This document shows, in pieces, positions 1-9,295 of a DNA stretch of 64,000 nt (position 1 is the stretch's first letter; every line of letters begins with the position of its first letter). The notes below the pieces were generated by a model. That model ran no database searches. It was not told the origin of the DNA and worked only from the letters and a program-made list of their open reading frames with translations. Location of the stretch: the NCBI RefSeq assembly GCF_900156815.1, contig NZ_FTOT01000001.1, positions 62,001-126,000 of the forward strand. The letters are read 5' to 3'. The position numbers and the translations under genes are program-made. The DNA comes from Gemmobacter megaterium. Lineage in GTDB: Bacteria > Pseudomonadota > Alphaproteobacteria > Rhodobacterales > Rhodobacteraceae.

Positions 1-7
1 GGGCCCC

Positions 8-1834
8 CTAGCCCGGAGCGCCCCGGCTGGATGCCGAGGATTGCATGGTGCGCACGACGACAAAGGCATCGCGCAGATGGCTGCGTTCGAAATCGGACAG
101 ATCGGCCGGGGCAAGGAAGTTGTCGGGCTTGCGCCGCATCTGCACCAGCGTCGCCTGATTGCGCAGGCGGGTATCGGCGATAAGGTCATAGGCCTCGATC
201 AGGTCGCGCGCGCCCGAGACCGAGATCACCCCCGCCTCTTCGGCGGCCAGCAGGCGGGCGCGGGTGTTGACAGCCGTCAACTTTCCGCGCAGCGCATAGA
301 CGCGGCCCAGATCGACCACCGGGATCACGCCGTTCAGCTTCATGTCGATATGGTTGCGATGTTCGCCCGAGCGGATGGTGGCAAAACCGCGCAACAGCCC
401 CAGCGGTGGCTGGTGTTTCAGACTGTTGGAAATCATGTGGGCCACGAAGATGGAATTCTTCGCCGCCATGTCCAGCGTTTCGGCCTGAAGGTTGGAAAAC
501 AGCGATACCTGCCCCCCGATGGGCCGCAGGTCGAACATGACAGAGGCCAGCATCTGCGCCATCGGGTCGGGTTTGGCCACCCAGCCGGCAAAGTAGTCGC
601 GCCACACGCTCACCGGCTGGCACCAGCGCGGATTGGTCGCCATCATGTCGCCGGGGCAGTAATAATACCCTGCGGCGTTCAGCCCGTCCGATACGATGCG
701 GGCCAGACGCTGGAAATAGGCCATGTCGCCAGGCGCCATGCCATCGTCGATCAGCAGGCAGTTGTCCTGGTCGGACACGCCGGTCTGTTCCTGCCGCCCT
801 TGCGATCCGCAGGCCAGCCACAGATAGGGCACCGGGGGCGGGCCAAGTTCGGCCTCGGCCATGGCCAGCAGGCGGCGGGTGACGGCATCGGCAATATCGG
901 TGATCAGCCGGGTCACGACCTCGTGCGCGTTATGGGCCCCGACCAGTTGCATCAGCAGTTGCGGAATGCGGGCGGTGGTGGCGGCCATGTCGGCCACGCT
1001 GTCGGCGGTGGCCACATCGCGCACCAGAACGGCGGCACTGACGGCCTGAAAACGTGTCAGGTCGGTCTGTGTGACCATGCCGACCAGCGTGCCGTCGCGC
1101 ACCACCGGAAGATGCCCGATGCGGCGTTCCAGCATAAGATGCAGCACATCCGACCCCAGCGCCTCGGGCGGCAGCGACAGCGGCGCAGGGGTCATCACGG
1201 CATGAACCGGGGTCGCGGGATCGCGCCCTTCGGCGACCACCTTGTTGGTCATGTCGCGCGTGGTCAGCAGCCCGACGAAGCGCCCCTGATCGACGACGCC
1301 CAGGCTGGAGACATGTTCGTCGCGCATGATCCGCGCCGCGGCAAAGACCGTGGTATCGGGCGCGCAGATCACCGGCTTGCGGGCCATCAGATCGGCCACC
1401 TTGCGGGTTGCCAGATCGGGCCCGCGCGTTTCCATCGCGCGGCCGCGGTTGAAGAACCGCTCAAAGGCCGGGCGGGTGGCGATCAGGCGGCGGAAGTCAT
1501 CGGTCGGCAGCATCAGCACAACCGAGGCTTCGGCTGCCTGTGCCGTGGTCAGCGCCAGCCCGTCGCGCATCAATCCGCGTTCGCCGAACGTATTGCGCGG
1601 CCCCAGCAACGACACGAGCGTGCCCGAGTCGTCCACCACCTCGATGGCCCCGGATTTCACCAGATACAGCCCCTCCAGCGGGGTGCCGGCGGTATAGACA
1701 CGCTGGCCTGCGGCCAGTTCCCTGCGGCCGAAGGAACCGGCGACACGCGCCAGTTCGTCCTGCGGCAGGGTATCATAGGGGTGCACCGTTTCCAGAAAGG
1801 CGGCGATGCGGGCTTTGGCGGTCTGGTCGGTCAT
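8..1834 (-). CDS. cNMP-binding-like / CBS / DUF294 nucleotidyltransferase-like protein
   Basis: Predicted cytoplasmic regulator of 608 residues. The order is a cyclic-nucleotide-binding-like beta-roll (about residues 10-130, with an FGE motif), two CBS domains (about 145-265), then a GlnD-like DUF294 nucleotidyltransferase domain with a GS-x(n)-DxD signature (GSQGRQEQTGVSDQDN near residue 345) and its C-terminal substrate-binding part. The first methionine in frame lies 27 codons upstream, but MTDQ is chosen because a strong GGGAGGAG ribosome site precedes it. It is the last gene of the leftward acetate cluster, 87 bases after the symporter gene. By family, CBS pairs often bind AMP or ATP, so an energy-sensing role in controlling the symporter is inferred. 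Oddity: the usual phosphate-binding Arg-x-Ala-Ser/Thr of cNMP domains reads LALTT, so cAMP binding is doubtful. Confidence 0.87.
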   Translation of the reverse strand: MTDQTAKARIAAFLETVHPYDTLPQDELARVAGSFGRRELAAGQRVYTAGTPLEGLYLVKSGAIEVVDDSGTLVSLLGPRNTFGERGLMRDGLALTTAQAAEASVVLMLPTDDFRRLIATRPAFERFFNRGRAMETRGPDLATRKVADLMARKPVICAPDTTVFAAARIMRDEHVSSLGVVDQGRFVGLLTTRDMTNKVVAEGRDPATPVHAVMTPAPLSLPPEALGSDVLHLMLERRIGHLPVVRDGTLVGMVTQTDLTRFQAVSAAVLVRDVATADSVADMAATTARIPQLLMQLVGAHNAHEVVTRLITDIADAVTRRLLAMAEAELGPPPVPYLWLACGSQGRQEQTGVSDQDNCLLIDDGMAPGDMAYFQRLARIVSDGLNAAGYYYCPGDMMATNPRWCQPVSVWRDYFAGWVAKPDPMAQMLASVMFDLRPIGGQVSLFSNLQAETLDMAAKNSIFVAHMISNSLKHQPPLGLLRGFATIRSGEHRNHIDMKLNGVIPVVDLGRVYALRGKLTAVNTRARLLAAEEAGVISVSGARDLIEAYDLIADTRLRNQATLVQMRRKPDNFLAPADLSDFERSHLRDAFVVVRTMQSSASSRGAPG

Positions 1835-1921
1835 CGCTGCTCCTCCCTTTGGATGCGCGCCGGGTTTGCCCCGGTCTGGCTGGGGATGCGGGGGCGGTGT
1901 GAGCCGTCCCCGCACAGGATG

Positions 1922-3739
1922 TCAGTGGGCCTGCGCCTTGCCTGCGCCTTTCGGCACGCGGATCGATTCCACCAGATCGATCACATGGGCCGGAGGAGCC
2001 TTGGTCATCATCGAGACCACATAGGCGACCCCGAAGTTCACCATCGCGCCCACGGTCCCGATCGACAGCGGCGAGATGCCGAAGATGTGGTTGTCGGGGG
2101 TGTTGGGCAGCATGTTGGTACCGGGGATAAAGAACCAGCCCAGATAGATGAAGATGTAGACGGCAGTGAAGATCAGGCCCGCCAGCATCCCCAGGATCGC
2201 GCCTTCCTTGTTGATGCGCTTCGAGAAGATGCCCATCATCAGCGCCGGGAAGATCGTCGCGGCGGCCAGACCGAAGGCCAGTGCCACCACCTGCGCGGCA
2301 AAGCCGGGCGGGTTCAGGCCAAGCCAGGTTGCCAGCACGATCGCACCCGCCATCGAGATCCGGGCGGCCAGAAGCTCGCCTTTTTCCGAGATGTTGGGGT
2401 TGATCGAACCTTTGATCAGGTCATGCGATACGGCAGACGAGATGGCCAGCAGAAGACCTGCCGCCGTGGACAGCGCCGCCGCCAGACCGCCAGCCGCCAC
2501 CAGCGCGATCACCCAGCCGGGAAGCTGCGCGATTTCCGGGTTGGCCAGCACCATCATGTCGTTGTCGATCTTGGTCAGTTCGTTGCCGACCCAGCCCCGC
2601 TCTGCCGCGATTTCCTTCATGCGCGGGCTGGCTTCGTTGTAGTACTGGATCATGCCGTCGCCGTTCTTGTCCTCGAACGCCAGCAGCCCGGTGTTTTTCC
2701 AGGTGTTGATCCAGGACAGGTTCGGATCGGTGTTGATCGCCTCCAAGCTGATCGCATCGCCATCCAGCGCGGCACCGGCAACGGCGTTCGGCCAGAAGGT
2801 GGTGGTCAGGTTCAGACGGGCCATCGCGCCCACGGCCGGGGCCACGGTGTAGAGCAGCGCGATGAACACCAGCGCCCAGCCAGCCGACGACCGGGCATCG
2901 GCCACTTTCGGCACGGTGAAGAAGCGGATGATCACATGCGGCAGACCGGCGGTGCCGATCATCAGCGACATGGTGAACAGCAGCATGTTCACCATGCTGG
3001 TCGTGTCGGCGGTATACTGGGTGAAGCCCAGTTCCATCACCACGGCATCCAGCTTGGCCAGCATCGCCACATCACCGCCCTGGGGGGCGTATCCGCCGAT
3101 CAGGCCAAGCTGGGGCAGGAAGCTGCCAGTCAGGCTCAGCGAGATGAAGATCGCCGGGATGGTGTAGGCGATGATCAGCACGACATATTGCGCCACCTGG
3201 GTATAGGTGATGCCCTTCATGCCGCCGAACACGGCATAGGCGAACACGATCGCCGCGCCGATATACAGGCCCATGTCGGTCGAGACTTCGAGAAAGCGGG
3301 CAAAGGTCACGCCCACGCCGCGCATCTGGCCGATCACATAGGTGACCGAGATCACGATCAGGCAGATCACCGCCACCAGGCGCGCGCCACCGGAATAGAA
3401 GCGGTCGCCGATGAATTCCGGCACGGTGAACTTGCCGAACTTGCGCAGATAGGGGGCCAGCAGCAGCGCCAGCAGCACATAGCCGCCGGTCCAGCCCATC
3501 AGAAAGGCCGACTGGGTATAGCCGCCAGCCGGAGCCAGCGCGATGATGCCCGCCATCGAGATGAACGAGGCCGCCGACATCCAGTCGGCGCCCGTCGCCA
3601 TGCCGTTCAGCACCGGGTTCACACCCTGGCCAGCGGCATAGAATTCCGCCGTAGATCCGGCACGGGCCCAGATTGCGATGCCGATATAGATGGCAAAGGT
3701 GAAGCCGACGACGATGAGGTTGAGGGTAAACTGTTCCAT
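1922..3739 (-). CDS. Sodium:solute symporter, VC_2705/ActP-like large subunit
   Basis: A 605-residue multi-pass inner-membrane transporter of the sodium:solute symporter superfamily, most like the VC_2705 subfamily related to acetate permease ActP. It probably imports acetate or a similar short carboxylate with Na+. Hydrophobic segments run the whole length. The conserved N-terminal region (ATGADWMSAASFISMAG, about residues 48-64) is typical of the family. A hydrophilic insertion at about residues 310-405 carries an EF-hand-like loop (DKNGDG near 357). It lies 13 bases after a DUF4212 gene, the normal small partner of this subfamily, and shares a strand with acs and adk. The substrate is inferred from that context and not from a diagnostic residue. 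Confidence 0.88.
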   Translation of the reverse strand: MEQFTLNLIVVGFTFAIYIGIAIWARAGSTAEFYAAGQGVNPVLNGMATGADWMSAASFISMAGIIALAPAGGYTQSAFLMGWTGGYVLLALLLAPYLRKFGKFTVPEFIGDRFYSGGARLVAVICLIVISVTYVIGQMRGVGVTFARFLEVSTDMGLYIGAAIVFAYAVFGGMKGITYTQVAQYVVLIIAYTIPAIFISLSLTGSFLPQLGLIGGYAPQGGDVAMLAKLDAVVMELGFTQYTADTTSMVNMLLFTMSLMIGTAGLPHVIIRFFTVPKVADARSSAGWALVFIALLYTVAPAVGAMARLNLTTTFWPNAVAGAALDGDAISLEAINTDPNLSWINTWKNTGLLAFEDKNGDGMIQYYNEASPRMKEIAAERGWVGNELTKIDNDMMVLANPEIAQLPGWVIALVAAGGLAAALSTAAGLLLAISSAVSHDLIKGSINPNISEKGELLAARISMAGAIVLATWLGLNPPGFAAQVVALAFGLAAATIFPALMMGIFSKRINKEGAILGMLAGLIFTAVYIFIYLGWFFIPGTNMLPNTPDNHIFGISPLSIGTVGAMVNFGVAYVVSMMTKAPPAHVIDLVESIRVPKGAGKAQAH

Positions 3740-3752
3740 GTTTCCCCCCCCC

Positions 3753-4010
3753 TTACTCGTCTACGCCGTATTCGCGGTCGAGCTTGTTCATCTTGGCCGC
3801 ATAGACAAAGATCAGAACAAGAAAGACGTAGATCGACCCGTTCTGCGCGAACCAGAAGCCCAGATCGGCGCCGCCGATATGGATCCCCTTGAGAAGTGGG
3901 CGCAAGATGATGCCAAGGCCGAAAGAGCAGACGAACCATACCACCAGCGAAATGGTGATGATGCGGACGTTCGCTGCCCAATAGGCCGAGGCGGACTTGT
4001 TGTCTGCCAT
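3753..4010 (-). CDS. DUF4212 small symporter subunit
   Basis: An 85-residue membrane protein with two hydrophobic helices (about residues 18-40 and 52-72) separated by a short loop and ending in an acidic tail. It matches DUF4212, the small protein encoded beside VC_2705-type sodium:solute symporters and thought to be an accessory subunit. An AGGGAGA ribosome site precedes the ATG by about 8 bases. The symporter start follows 13 bases later, which suggests co-translation. No catalytic residues are expected. Confidence 0.85.
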   Translation of the reverse strand: MADNKSASAYWAANVRIITISLVVWFVCSFGLGIILRPLLKGIHIGGADLGFWFAQNGSIYVFLVLIFVYAAKMNKLDREYGVDE

Positions 4011-4065
4011 GAGCGTTTCTCCCTGAATGGCTCCGCCGGGCGCCGTGCGGACGCCCAGCCCCCCG

Positions 4066-4752
4066 TTATTGCGCCGATACGCGCGTCACGATGGCCGCCA
4101 GCCCGCTGGCGACGGTGTCGATGCCGGACATGGCGTCGATCCGTTCCAGCACGCCGCGTGCTTCGTAATAGGCGATCAGCGGTGCCGTCTGCGCGTGATA
4201 CGCGGTCAGCCGCGCCCCCGCAGTTTCGGCATTGTCGTCGGCCCGGCGCTTGAACGCCGTGCCGCCGCACCTGTCGCAAACCCCCGCCGTGGCGGGCAGT
4301 TTGAATTCGTCGTGATAGCCCTCGCCGCACCCGGCACAGGTGTAGCGACCGGCCACGCGGGCGATCATCGCCGCGTCGTCAACCTCCATCGAGATCACCG
4401 AGGTGACCGACAGCCCGGCCTGCGCCAAGAGCCCGTCCAGCGCCTCTGCCTGACCGGCGGTGCGCGGAAAGCCGTCAAGGATGACACCCTTGCCGGTGTC
4501 CGGTTCGGCCATGCGGTCGCGCAGGATGGCCAGCACGATGTCATCGCTGACCAGACCCCCGGCCTCCATGACCGCCTTGGCCTGCTGGCCCGCCTCTGTC
4601 CCGGCCGCAACGGCGGCGCGCAGCAGATCGCCGGTGGACAGTTGCACCAGGCCAAAGCTCTCTTCCAGCATCCGGGCCTGTGTGCCCTTGCCAGCACCGG
4701 GCGGGCCCAGCAGGATCAGGACTGCGGGCCGGGTGATGGTTGCGTTTTCCAT
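4066..4752 (-). CDS. adk: Adenylate kinase (zinc-lid type)
   Basis: Converts AMP plus ATP to two ADP in the cytosol. The 228-residue protein begins with the P-loop GPPGAGKGTQA (about residues 15-25) and keeps the DGFPRT motif. Its LID has four cysteines (CAGC and CDRC) as in zinc-binding adenylate kinases. The gene starts 4 bases after the acs stop with only a weak ribosome site, so translation is probably coupled to acs. In most alphaproteobacteria the housekeeping adk sits in the ribosomal-protein/secY operon. This copy follows the enzyme that makes AMP, which suggests a role in recycling it. Whether it is the only adk cannot be seen here. Confidence 0.95.
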   Translation of the reverse strand: MENATITRPAVLILLGPPGAGKGTQARMLEESFGLVQLSTGDLLRAAVAAGTEAGQQAKAVMEAGGLVSDDIVLAILRDRMAEPDTGKGVILDGFPRTAGQAEALDGLLAQAGLSVTSVISMEVDDAAMIARVAGRYTCAGCGEGYHDEFKLPATAGVCDRCGGTAFKRRADDNAETAGARLTAYHAQTAPLIAYYEARGVLERIDAMSGIDTVASGLAAIVTRVSAQ

Positions 4753-4756
4753 GGGC

Positions 4757-6718
4757 TCAGCCCCGGTTCATGCGGTTGGCGACCAGATCGTCCACCACCG
4801 ACGGATCGGCGAGGGTCGAGGTATCGCCCAGGCTGCCATGGTCGTTCTCGGCGATCTTGCGCAGGATGCGGCGCATGATCTTGCCCGACCGGGTTTTCGG
4901 CAGGCCCGGCGCCCACTGAATCAGATCCGGCTTGGCGATCGGGCCGATTTCGGTACGGACCCAGGCCTCCAGCTCCTTGCGCAAGCTGTCGGTCGGTTCG
5001 ATCCCGTTCATCAGGGTCACATAGGCATAGATGCCCTGGCCCTTGATTTCATGCGGGTATCCGACCACCGCGGCCTCGGCCACCTTTTCATGAGCGACCA
5101 GCGCGGATTCCACCTCGGCGGTGCCCATGCGGTGGCCCGAGACGTTGATCACGTCATCCACGCGGCCAGTGATCCAGTAATCCCCGTCGGCATCGCGGCG
5201 GCAGCCGTCGCCGGTGAAGTAATAGCCCTTGTACTGGCTGAAATACGCCTCTTGAAAGCGTTCGTGATCGCCCCACAGGGTGCGCATCTGGCCTGGCCAG
5301 CTATCGGCAATGCACAGCACGCCTTCGGCGGCGGTTTCGGCCTGGATGGCGGCAGTGCTGGCATCCAGCACCACGGGCTGCACGCCAAAGAACGGTTTGG
5401 TGGCCGATCCGGGCTTGGCGTCGGTGGCGCCGGGCAGGGGGGTCAGCATGTGGCCGCCCGTCTCGGTCTGCCAGAAGGTATCGACGATGGGGCGCGTGCC
5501 CTTGCCGACATGGGTGTTGTACCAGTTCCACGCCTCTGGGTTGATCGGTTCGCCAACGGTGCCCAGCAGCTTCAGCGAGGACAGGTCATAGCGTTCGACC
5601 CAGTCGGCCCCCAGCCCCATCAGGCTGCGGATCGCGGTGGGGGCGGTGTAGAACTGGCTGACCTTGTGCTTTTCGCACACGGCCCAGAACCGGCCCGCAT
5701 CGGGATAGGTCGGCACGCCTTCGAACATCAGCGTCGTGGCGCCATTGGCCAGCGGGCCATAGATGATATAGCTGTGCCCCGTGACCCAGCCCACATCGGC
5801 GGTGCACCAGAAGACATCGCCATCGTGATAGTCAAAGGTGATCTGATGCGTCATCGACGCATAGACCAGATACCCGCCCGAGGTATGCACCACCCCCTTG
5901 GGCCGACCCGTCGAGCCAGAGGTATAGAGGATGAACAGCGGATCCTCGGCCCCCATTTCGACATAGGGGCAATAGGGTTTCGCCGCCGCCATTTCCGCCA
6001 GCAGGTCGATGTCGCGGTCCTGGACCCAGCTTGTCTGATCGCCGGTATGCTTGACGACAAGGCATTTGATCTTGTCGGAACAGTCGAACAGCGCCTTGTC
6101 GGTATTGGCCTTGAGGGCGGTCTTCTTGCCGCCGCGCGGGGCGAAATCGGCGGTGATCACCGCCTTGGCCTGGCAATCGTTGATCCGGCTGGCCAGGCTG
6201 TCGGGCGAAAAGCCGGCAAAGACCACCGAATGAATGGCGCCGATCCGGGCGCAGGCCAGCATGGCATAGGCCGCCTCGGGGATCATCGGCAGATACAGCA
6301 CCACCCGGTCGCCCTTGCCCACGCCATGGGCCTTGAGCACATTGGCCATGCGGCTGGTCTGTTCCAGCAGTTCGGCATAGGTGATGTGGCGGGCCGGTTT
6401 GGCCGGATCGTCGGGTTCCCAGATGATCGCGGTCTGATTGGCGCGCTGCACCATGTGGCGGTCGATGCAATTGGCCGAGACGTTCAGCGTGCCGTCCTCG
6501 AACCATTTGATCGACACATTGCCATAGTCGAAGCTGGAGTTCTTGACCTTGGTATAGTCGCGGATCCAGTCGATCCGCTTGCCATGTTCTGCCCAGAAGG
6601 CGGCCGGATCGGCCACCGACGCTGCATACATCGTCGCATAAAGCTCTGCGTTCACATGCGCATTCGCGGCGAAATCGCTGGACGGCGGGTAGATTCCGGC
6701 TGCTGCCTGATCGGACAT
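4757..6718 (-). CDS. acs: Acetyl-CoA synthetase (AMP-forming acetate-CoA ligase)
   Basis: Activates acetate with ATP and CoA to acetyl-CoA, AMP and pyrophosphate. The 653-residue length is normal for Acs. It shows the adenylation P-loop ([11 protein letters not shown], about residue 265), the hinge region YYFTGDG, and the C-terminal lysine motif [11 protein letters not shown], whose lysine is the acetylation-controlled catalytic residue in known Acs proteins. The start MSDQ is chosen over an upstream in-frame ATG because a GGAGGAG site precedes it. It is the first gene of the acs-adk-DUF4212-symporter-DUF294 run. The long A+T-rich upstream region holds a sigma70-like promoter and repeats, described separately. 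Confidence 0.97.
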   Translation of the reverse strand: MSDQAAAGIYPPSSDFAANAHVNAELYATMYAASVADPAAFWAEHGKRIDWIRDYTKVKNSSFDYGNVSIKWFEDGTLNVSANCIDRHMVQRANQTAIIWEPDDPAKPARHITYAELLEQTSRMANVLKAHGVGKGDRVVLYLPMIPEAAYAMLACARIGAIHSVVFAGFSPDSLASRINDCQAKAVITADFAPRGGKKTALKANTDKALFDCSDKIKCLVVKHTGDQTSWVQDRDIDLLAEMAAAKPYCPYVEMGAEDPLFILYTSGSTGRPKGVVHTSGGYLVYASMTHQITFDYHDGDVFWCTADVGWVTGHSYIIYGPLANGATTLMFEGVPTYPDAGRFWAVCEKHKVSQFYTAPTAIRSLMGLGADWVERYDLSSLKLLGTVGEPINPEAWNWYNTHVGKGTRPIVDTFWQTETGGHMLTPLPGATDAKPGSATKPFFGVQPVVLDASTAAIQAETAAEGVLCIADSWPGQMRTLWGDHERFQEAYFSQYKGYYFTGDGCRRDADGDYWITGRVDDVINVSGHRMGTAEVESALVAHEKVAEAAVVGYPHEIKGQGIYAYVTLMNGIEPTDSLRKELEAWVRTEIGPIAKPDLIQWAPGLPKTRSGKIMRRILRKIAENDHGSLGDTSTLADPSVVDDLVANRMNRG

Positions 6719-7067
6719 TGGCTCCTCCATAGTGCGCTTGCGCGACCCGTGCCGCGCCTGGCCGGGAGTTCCCGGCGCTCCATCCCTTGGCGCCATTGTA
6801 AACCATTGGTGAAGTTTTACGTAACCCCTTTTTTTGAAATGGTTTTTCTGTAAAGAAATTCACGCTGCAATGCAGAATAGTGTCAATTTCTGTAAATTTC
6901 GCGCGACTTGGGCAGGAAAATCAACAGATTGGCGGATCACGGCGGCGTGAGCTCGGATGGCGCGTTTCGGATCAGCCTGTGGTTGTCCTGCGTGGCAGGG
7001 TGACGCAGGGGCACATCAATGGCGGCGCGCAAGAATATTGCGTCATAGGGGCTGACATTCTTTCGAA
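6719..7067. other. Intergenic region upstream of acs, no gene
   Basis: This 349-base gap separates the acs start from the end of the SulP gene, both on the minus strand. Bases 6790-6910 are clearly A+T-rich against a G+C-rich background and hold the acs promoter region. The rest (6911-7067) has no ORF with a convincing ribosome site and no clear terminator for the SulP gene. Confidence 0.6.
6845..6896 (-). promoter_or_regulatory. acs promoter with paired direct repeats and central dyad
   Basis: On the minus strand a TTGACA -35 (6886-6881) is followed after 17 bases by GTGAAT (6863-6858), a plausible sigma70 -10. On the plus strand TTTCTGTAAA occurs twice exactly, at 6845-6854 and 6887-6896, 42 bases apart (four helical turns), flanking the promoter. 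A perfect 11-base dyad, CTGCAATGCAG (6865-6875), sits in the spacer. The promoter is inferred from consensus; the repeats are directly visible. The binding protein is unknown. Confidence 0.55.
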
Positions 7068-8699
7068 TCAGCCTGGCGGGCCGCCAAACTCTGCCAGGGC
7101 ATCCGCGACCGTGGCCCGCCAACGGACATGCGGCTCGCGCAGGCCCTGGGCCAGCAGGGTGCGGCGCACCTCGGGGCTGGCGCCGGTCAGCACCAGATGG
7201 CCGCCGGTGCGTTCCATCTTTTTGGCCAGCAGCTCGAACGACCGCGCACCGGAGCTGTCGACGAAGGGCACATCGGAAAAATCAAGCACAAAGGCGCCTG
7301 GCCGGTCAGCGATGCTGTCCAGAACCGCGCCGACCGTTGCCGCAGCGCCAAAGAAATAGGCGCCATGCAGGCGATAGACCACGGCACTGCCCGATTGCTC
7401 GACCGGCATTTCCGCCGCGCCATGCGCCGGTTCCACCCGTGCGGCCTCGGACATGCGGCGGATGAAGACGGCGCCGCCGATGGCCGCACCTGCGATGATG
7501 CCTTCGGTCAGGTCGCGGAACACCACCAGCAGGAAGGTCACCAGCACGATGGCCGCATCGGCCCGGCTGGCGCGGATCAGCGCCCAGAATTCTGCCTTTT
7601 CGGCCATGTTCCAGGCGACTATGGCCAGCACCCCCGCCAGCGCCGCCAGAGGGATATAGCCGGCAAGCGGCGCGGCGATCAGCATGAACGCCAGCAGGAA
7701 TATGGCATGCAACATGCCGGAGACCGGACCCCGGCTGCCCGCCCGCACATTGGTTGCGGTGCGCGCGATGGTGCCGGTGACGCAAAATCCGCCGAACAGC
7801 GCCGAGCCGATATTGGCCACCCCTTGCGCCACCAGTTCGGCGTTCGAGCGATGGCGCCGCCCGCTCATCCCGTCGGCCACTACGGCGGACAACAGCGATT
7901 CAATCGCCCCCAGCAGCGCAAAGCTGACCGCATAGGGCAGGGCTGCCATCAGCAGGGCGGTGTCCATCACCGGCAGTTGCGGGGCAGGTGGCGTGCGCGG
8001 CAACGCGCCAAACCGCGTGCCGATGGTTTCCACCGGCAGGCCCAGCCCCACCGCCGCGACCGAGGCGACGGCAATGGCGATCAACATGCCGGGCCAGTGC
8101 GGACGCCAGCGTTTCGTGCCCTGAATGATGGCGATGGTGGCCACCGCCAGTGCCAGTGCGGCCGGTGTCACGCTGCCGCGCGCGTTCCACAGCGCCTCGA
8201 TCTTGTGCAGGATTTCGGCAGGTTCCGCTCCGGGCAGCGTCAGGCCGAACAGGTCGCGCATCTGGCTGGCAAAGATGATCACCGCAATTCCGGCGGTGAA
8301 TCCCACCGTGACCGGATAGGGGATGAACTTGATATAGGTGCCGAACCGCAGCGCGCCCACCGCGATCAGGATGAAGCCCGACAGGAAGGTCGCCAGAATG
8401 AGGCCGGGCAGGCCGATCTGCATCACGCAGGCCGCAACCAGCACGATGAACGCCCCCGCCGGTCCGCCGATCTGGAACCGCGACCCGCCCAGGGCAGACA
8501 CCAGAAACCCGCCGATGATCGCGGTATACAATCCCCGTTCCGGCCCCACGCCGCTGGCAATGGCGATGGCCATCGACAGCGGCAGCGCAACGATGGCCAC
8601 GGTCAGCCCGGCCAGCGCATCGGCGCGCAGATCCGCCGCAGTGTAGCCCTCGCGCAGCACGGTGGCTATTTTCGGAGTGAATTCATCAACTATTGCCAT
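7068..8699 (-). CDS. SulP-family anion transporter with STAS domain
   Basis: A 543-residue inner-membrane transporter. Residues up to about 400 form the SulP transmembrane core (starting near DALAGLTVAIVALPLSMA), and about 430-540 form a cytoplasmic STAS domain with the typical LDFSDVPFVDSSGARS core. SulP proteins carry sulfate, bicarbonate or other anions; nothing here fixes the substrate. The start MAIVDEF is chosen because the 132 codons upstream in frame have no transporter character and overlap the divergent gene. A GGGGGCC run lies upstream. It is divergent from the HugZ-like gene, 92 bases away. Confidence 0.9.
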   Translation of the reverse strand: MAIVDEFTPKIATVLREGYTAADLRADALAGLTVAIVALPLSMAIAIASGVGPERGLYTAIIGGFLVSALGGSRFQIGGPAGAFIVLVAACVMQIGLPGLILATFLSGFILIAVGALRFGTYIKFIPYPVTVGFTAGIAVIIFASQMRDLFGLTLPGAEPAEILHKIEALWNARGSVTPAALALAVATIAIIQGTKRWRPHWPGMLIAIAVASVAAVGLGLPVETIGTRFGALPRTPPAPQLPVMDTALLMAALPYAVSFALLGAIESLLSAVVADGMSGRRHRSNAELVAQGVANIGSALFGGFCVTGTIARTATNVRAGSRGPVSGMLHAIFLLAFMLIAAPLAGYIPLAALAGVLAIVAWNMAEKAEFWALIRASRADAAIVLVTFLLVVFRDLTEGIIAGAAIGGAVFIRRMSEAARVEPAHGAAEMPVEQSGSAVVYRLHGAYFFGAAATVGAVLDSIADRPGAFVLDFSDVPFVDSSGARSFELLAKKMERTGGHLVLTGASPEVRRTLLAQGLREPHVRWRATVADALAEFGGPPG

Positions 8700-8791
8700 G
8701 ATCGGTCCCCGGCCCCCTTGACCCCTCCGGTCCCCGCGGGCAGTGAGACTCCTGCGCGCACGCCCTGTCAAGTGATGCAAAGGAGGCCGAC

Positions 8792-9295
8792 ATGCCCATC
8801 GCACCTCGTTCCGACCCGTTCCTGTCTGCCGATGACGAGGCCCGCGACATGGCGCGCAGGCTGGTGGCCGGTGCCACCTATGCCGCGATCGCGGTGCTGG
8901 AGCCCGACACCGGCCTGCCGTTTTGCAGCCGGATCGGGCTTGGCACCGACGCGCAGGGCCTGCCGCTGGCGCTGGTCTCCATGCTGGCGCATCACACGCG
9001 GGCATTGCAGGCCAATCCCGCCTGCTGCCTGTTGATCGGGGAGCCGGGGCCCAAGGGCGATCCGCTGACGCATCCGCGCCTGTCGCTGCGCGCACGGGCC
9101 GAATTCCTCGACCCGGCCGGCGCCGACCATGCCGCGCTCAAGGCCGCCTGGCTGGCGCGCAACCCCAAGGCGACGGTCTATGCCAGTCTGCCCGATTTCT
9201 CCTTTGCAAGGTTCCGCCCGGTCTCTGCCTCGCTCAATGGCGGTTTCGCCAAGGCGTTCGTGATGACAGAGGCAGACCTGGCCCCGACGGCCTAG
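8792..9295 (+). CDS. HugZ-like pyridoxamine-phosphate-oxidase-fold protein
   Basis: A 167-residue single split-barrel protein of the PNPOx-like/HugZ group, which includes heme-degrading and flavin-binding members. Visible family features are the N-terminal [18 protein letters not shown] strand, [18 protein letters not shown], and the C-terminal [19 protein letters not shown] segment. It lacks the extra C-terminal domain of the longer heme oxygenases, so heme use is not established. An AGGAGG site lies 6 bases before the ATG. Its stop shares the palindrome CTAG with the convergent nadD stop, so the two genes overlap by four bases. Confidence 0.82.
   Translation: MPIAPRSDPFLSADDEARDMARRLVAGATYAAIAVLEPDTGLPFCSRIGLGTDAQGLPLALVSMLAHHTRALQANPACCLLIGEPGPKGDPLTHPRLSLRARAEFLDPAGADHAALKAAWLARNPKATVYASLPDFSFARFRPVSASLNGGFAKAFVMTEADLAPTA

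Noticed and set aside
41-3892. A 1283-codon plus-strand ORF antisense to the DUF294 and symporter genes.
   Set aside because: It is a G+C-driven open frame rich in His, Gln and Arg, lacks a ribosome site and domains, and lies opposite two well-supported genes.
4460-6853. A 797-codon plus-strand ORF antisense to acs.
   Set aside because: Acs is certain from motifs and length. The antisense frame has shadow composition and no family features.
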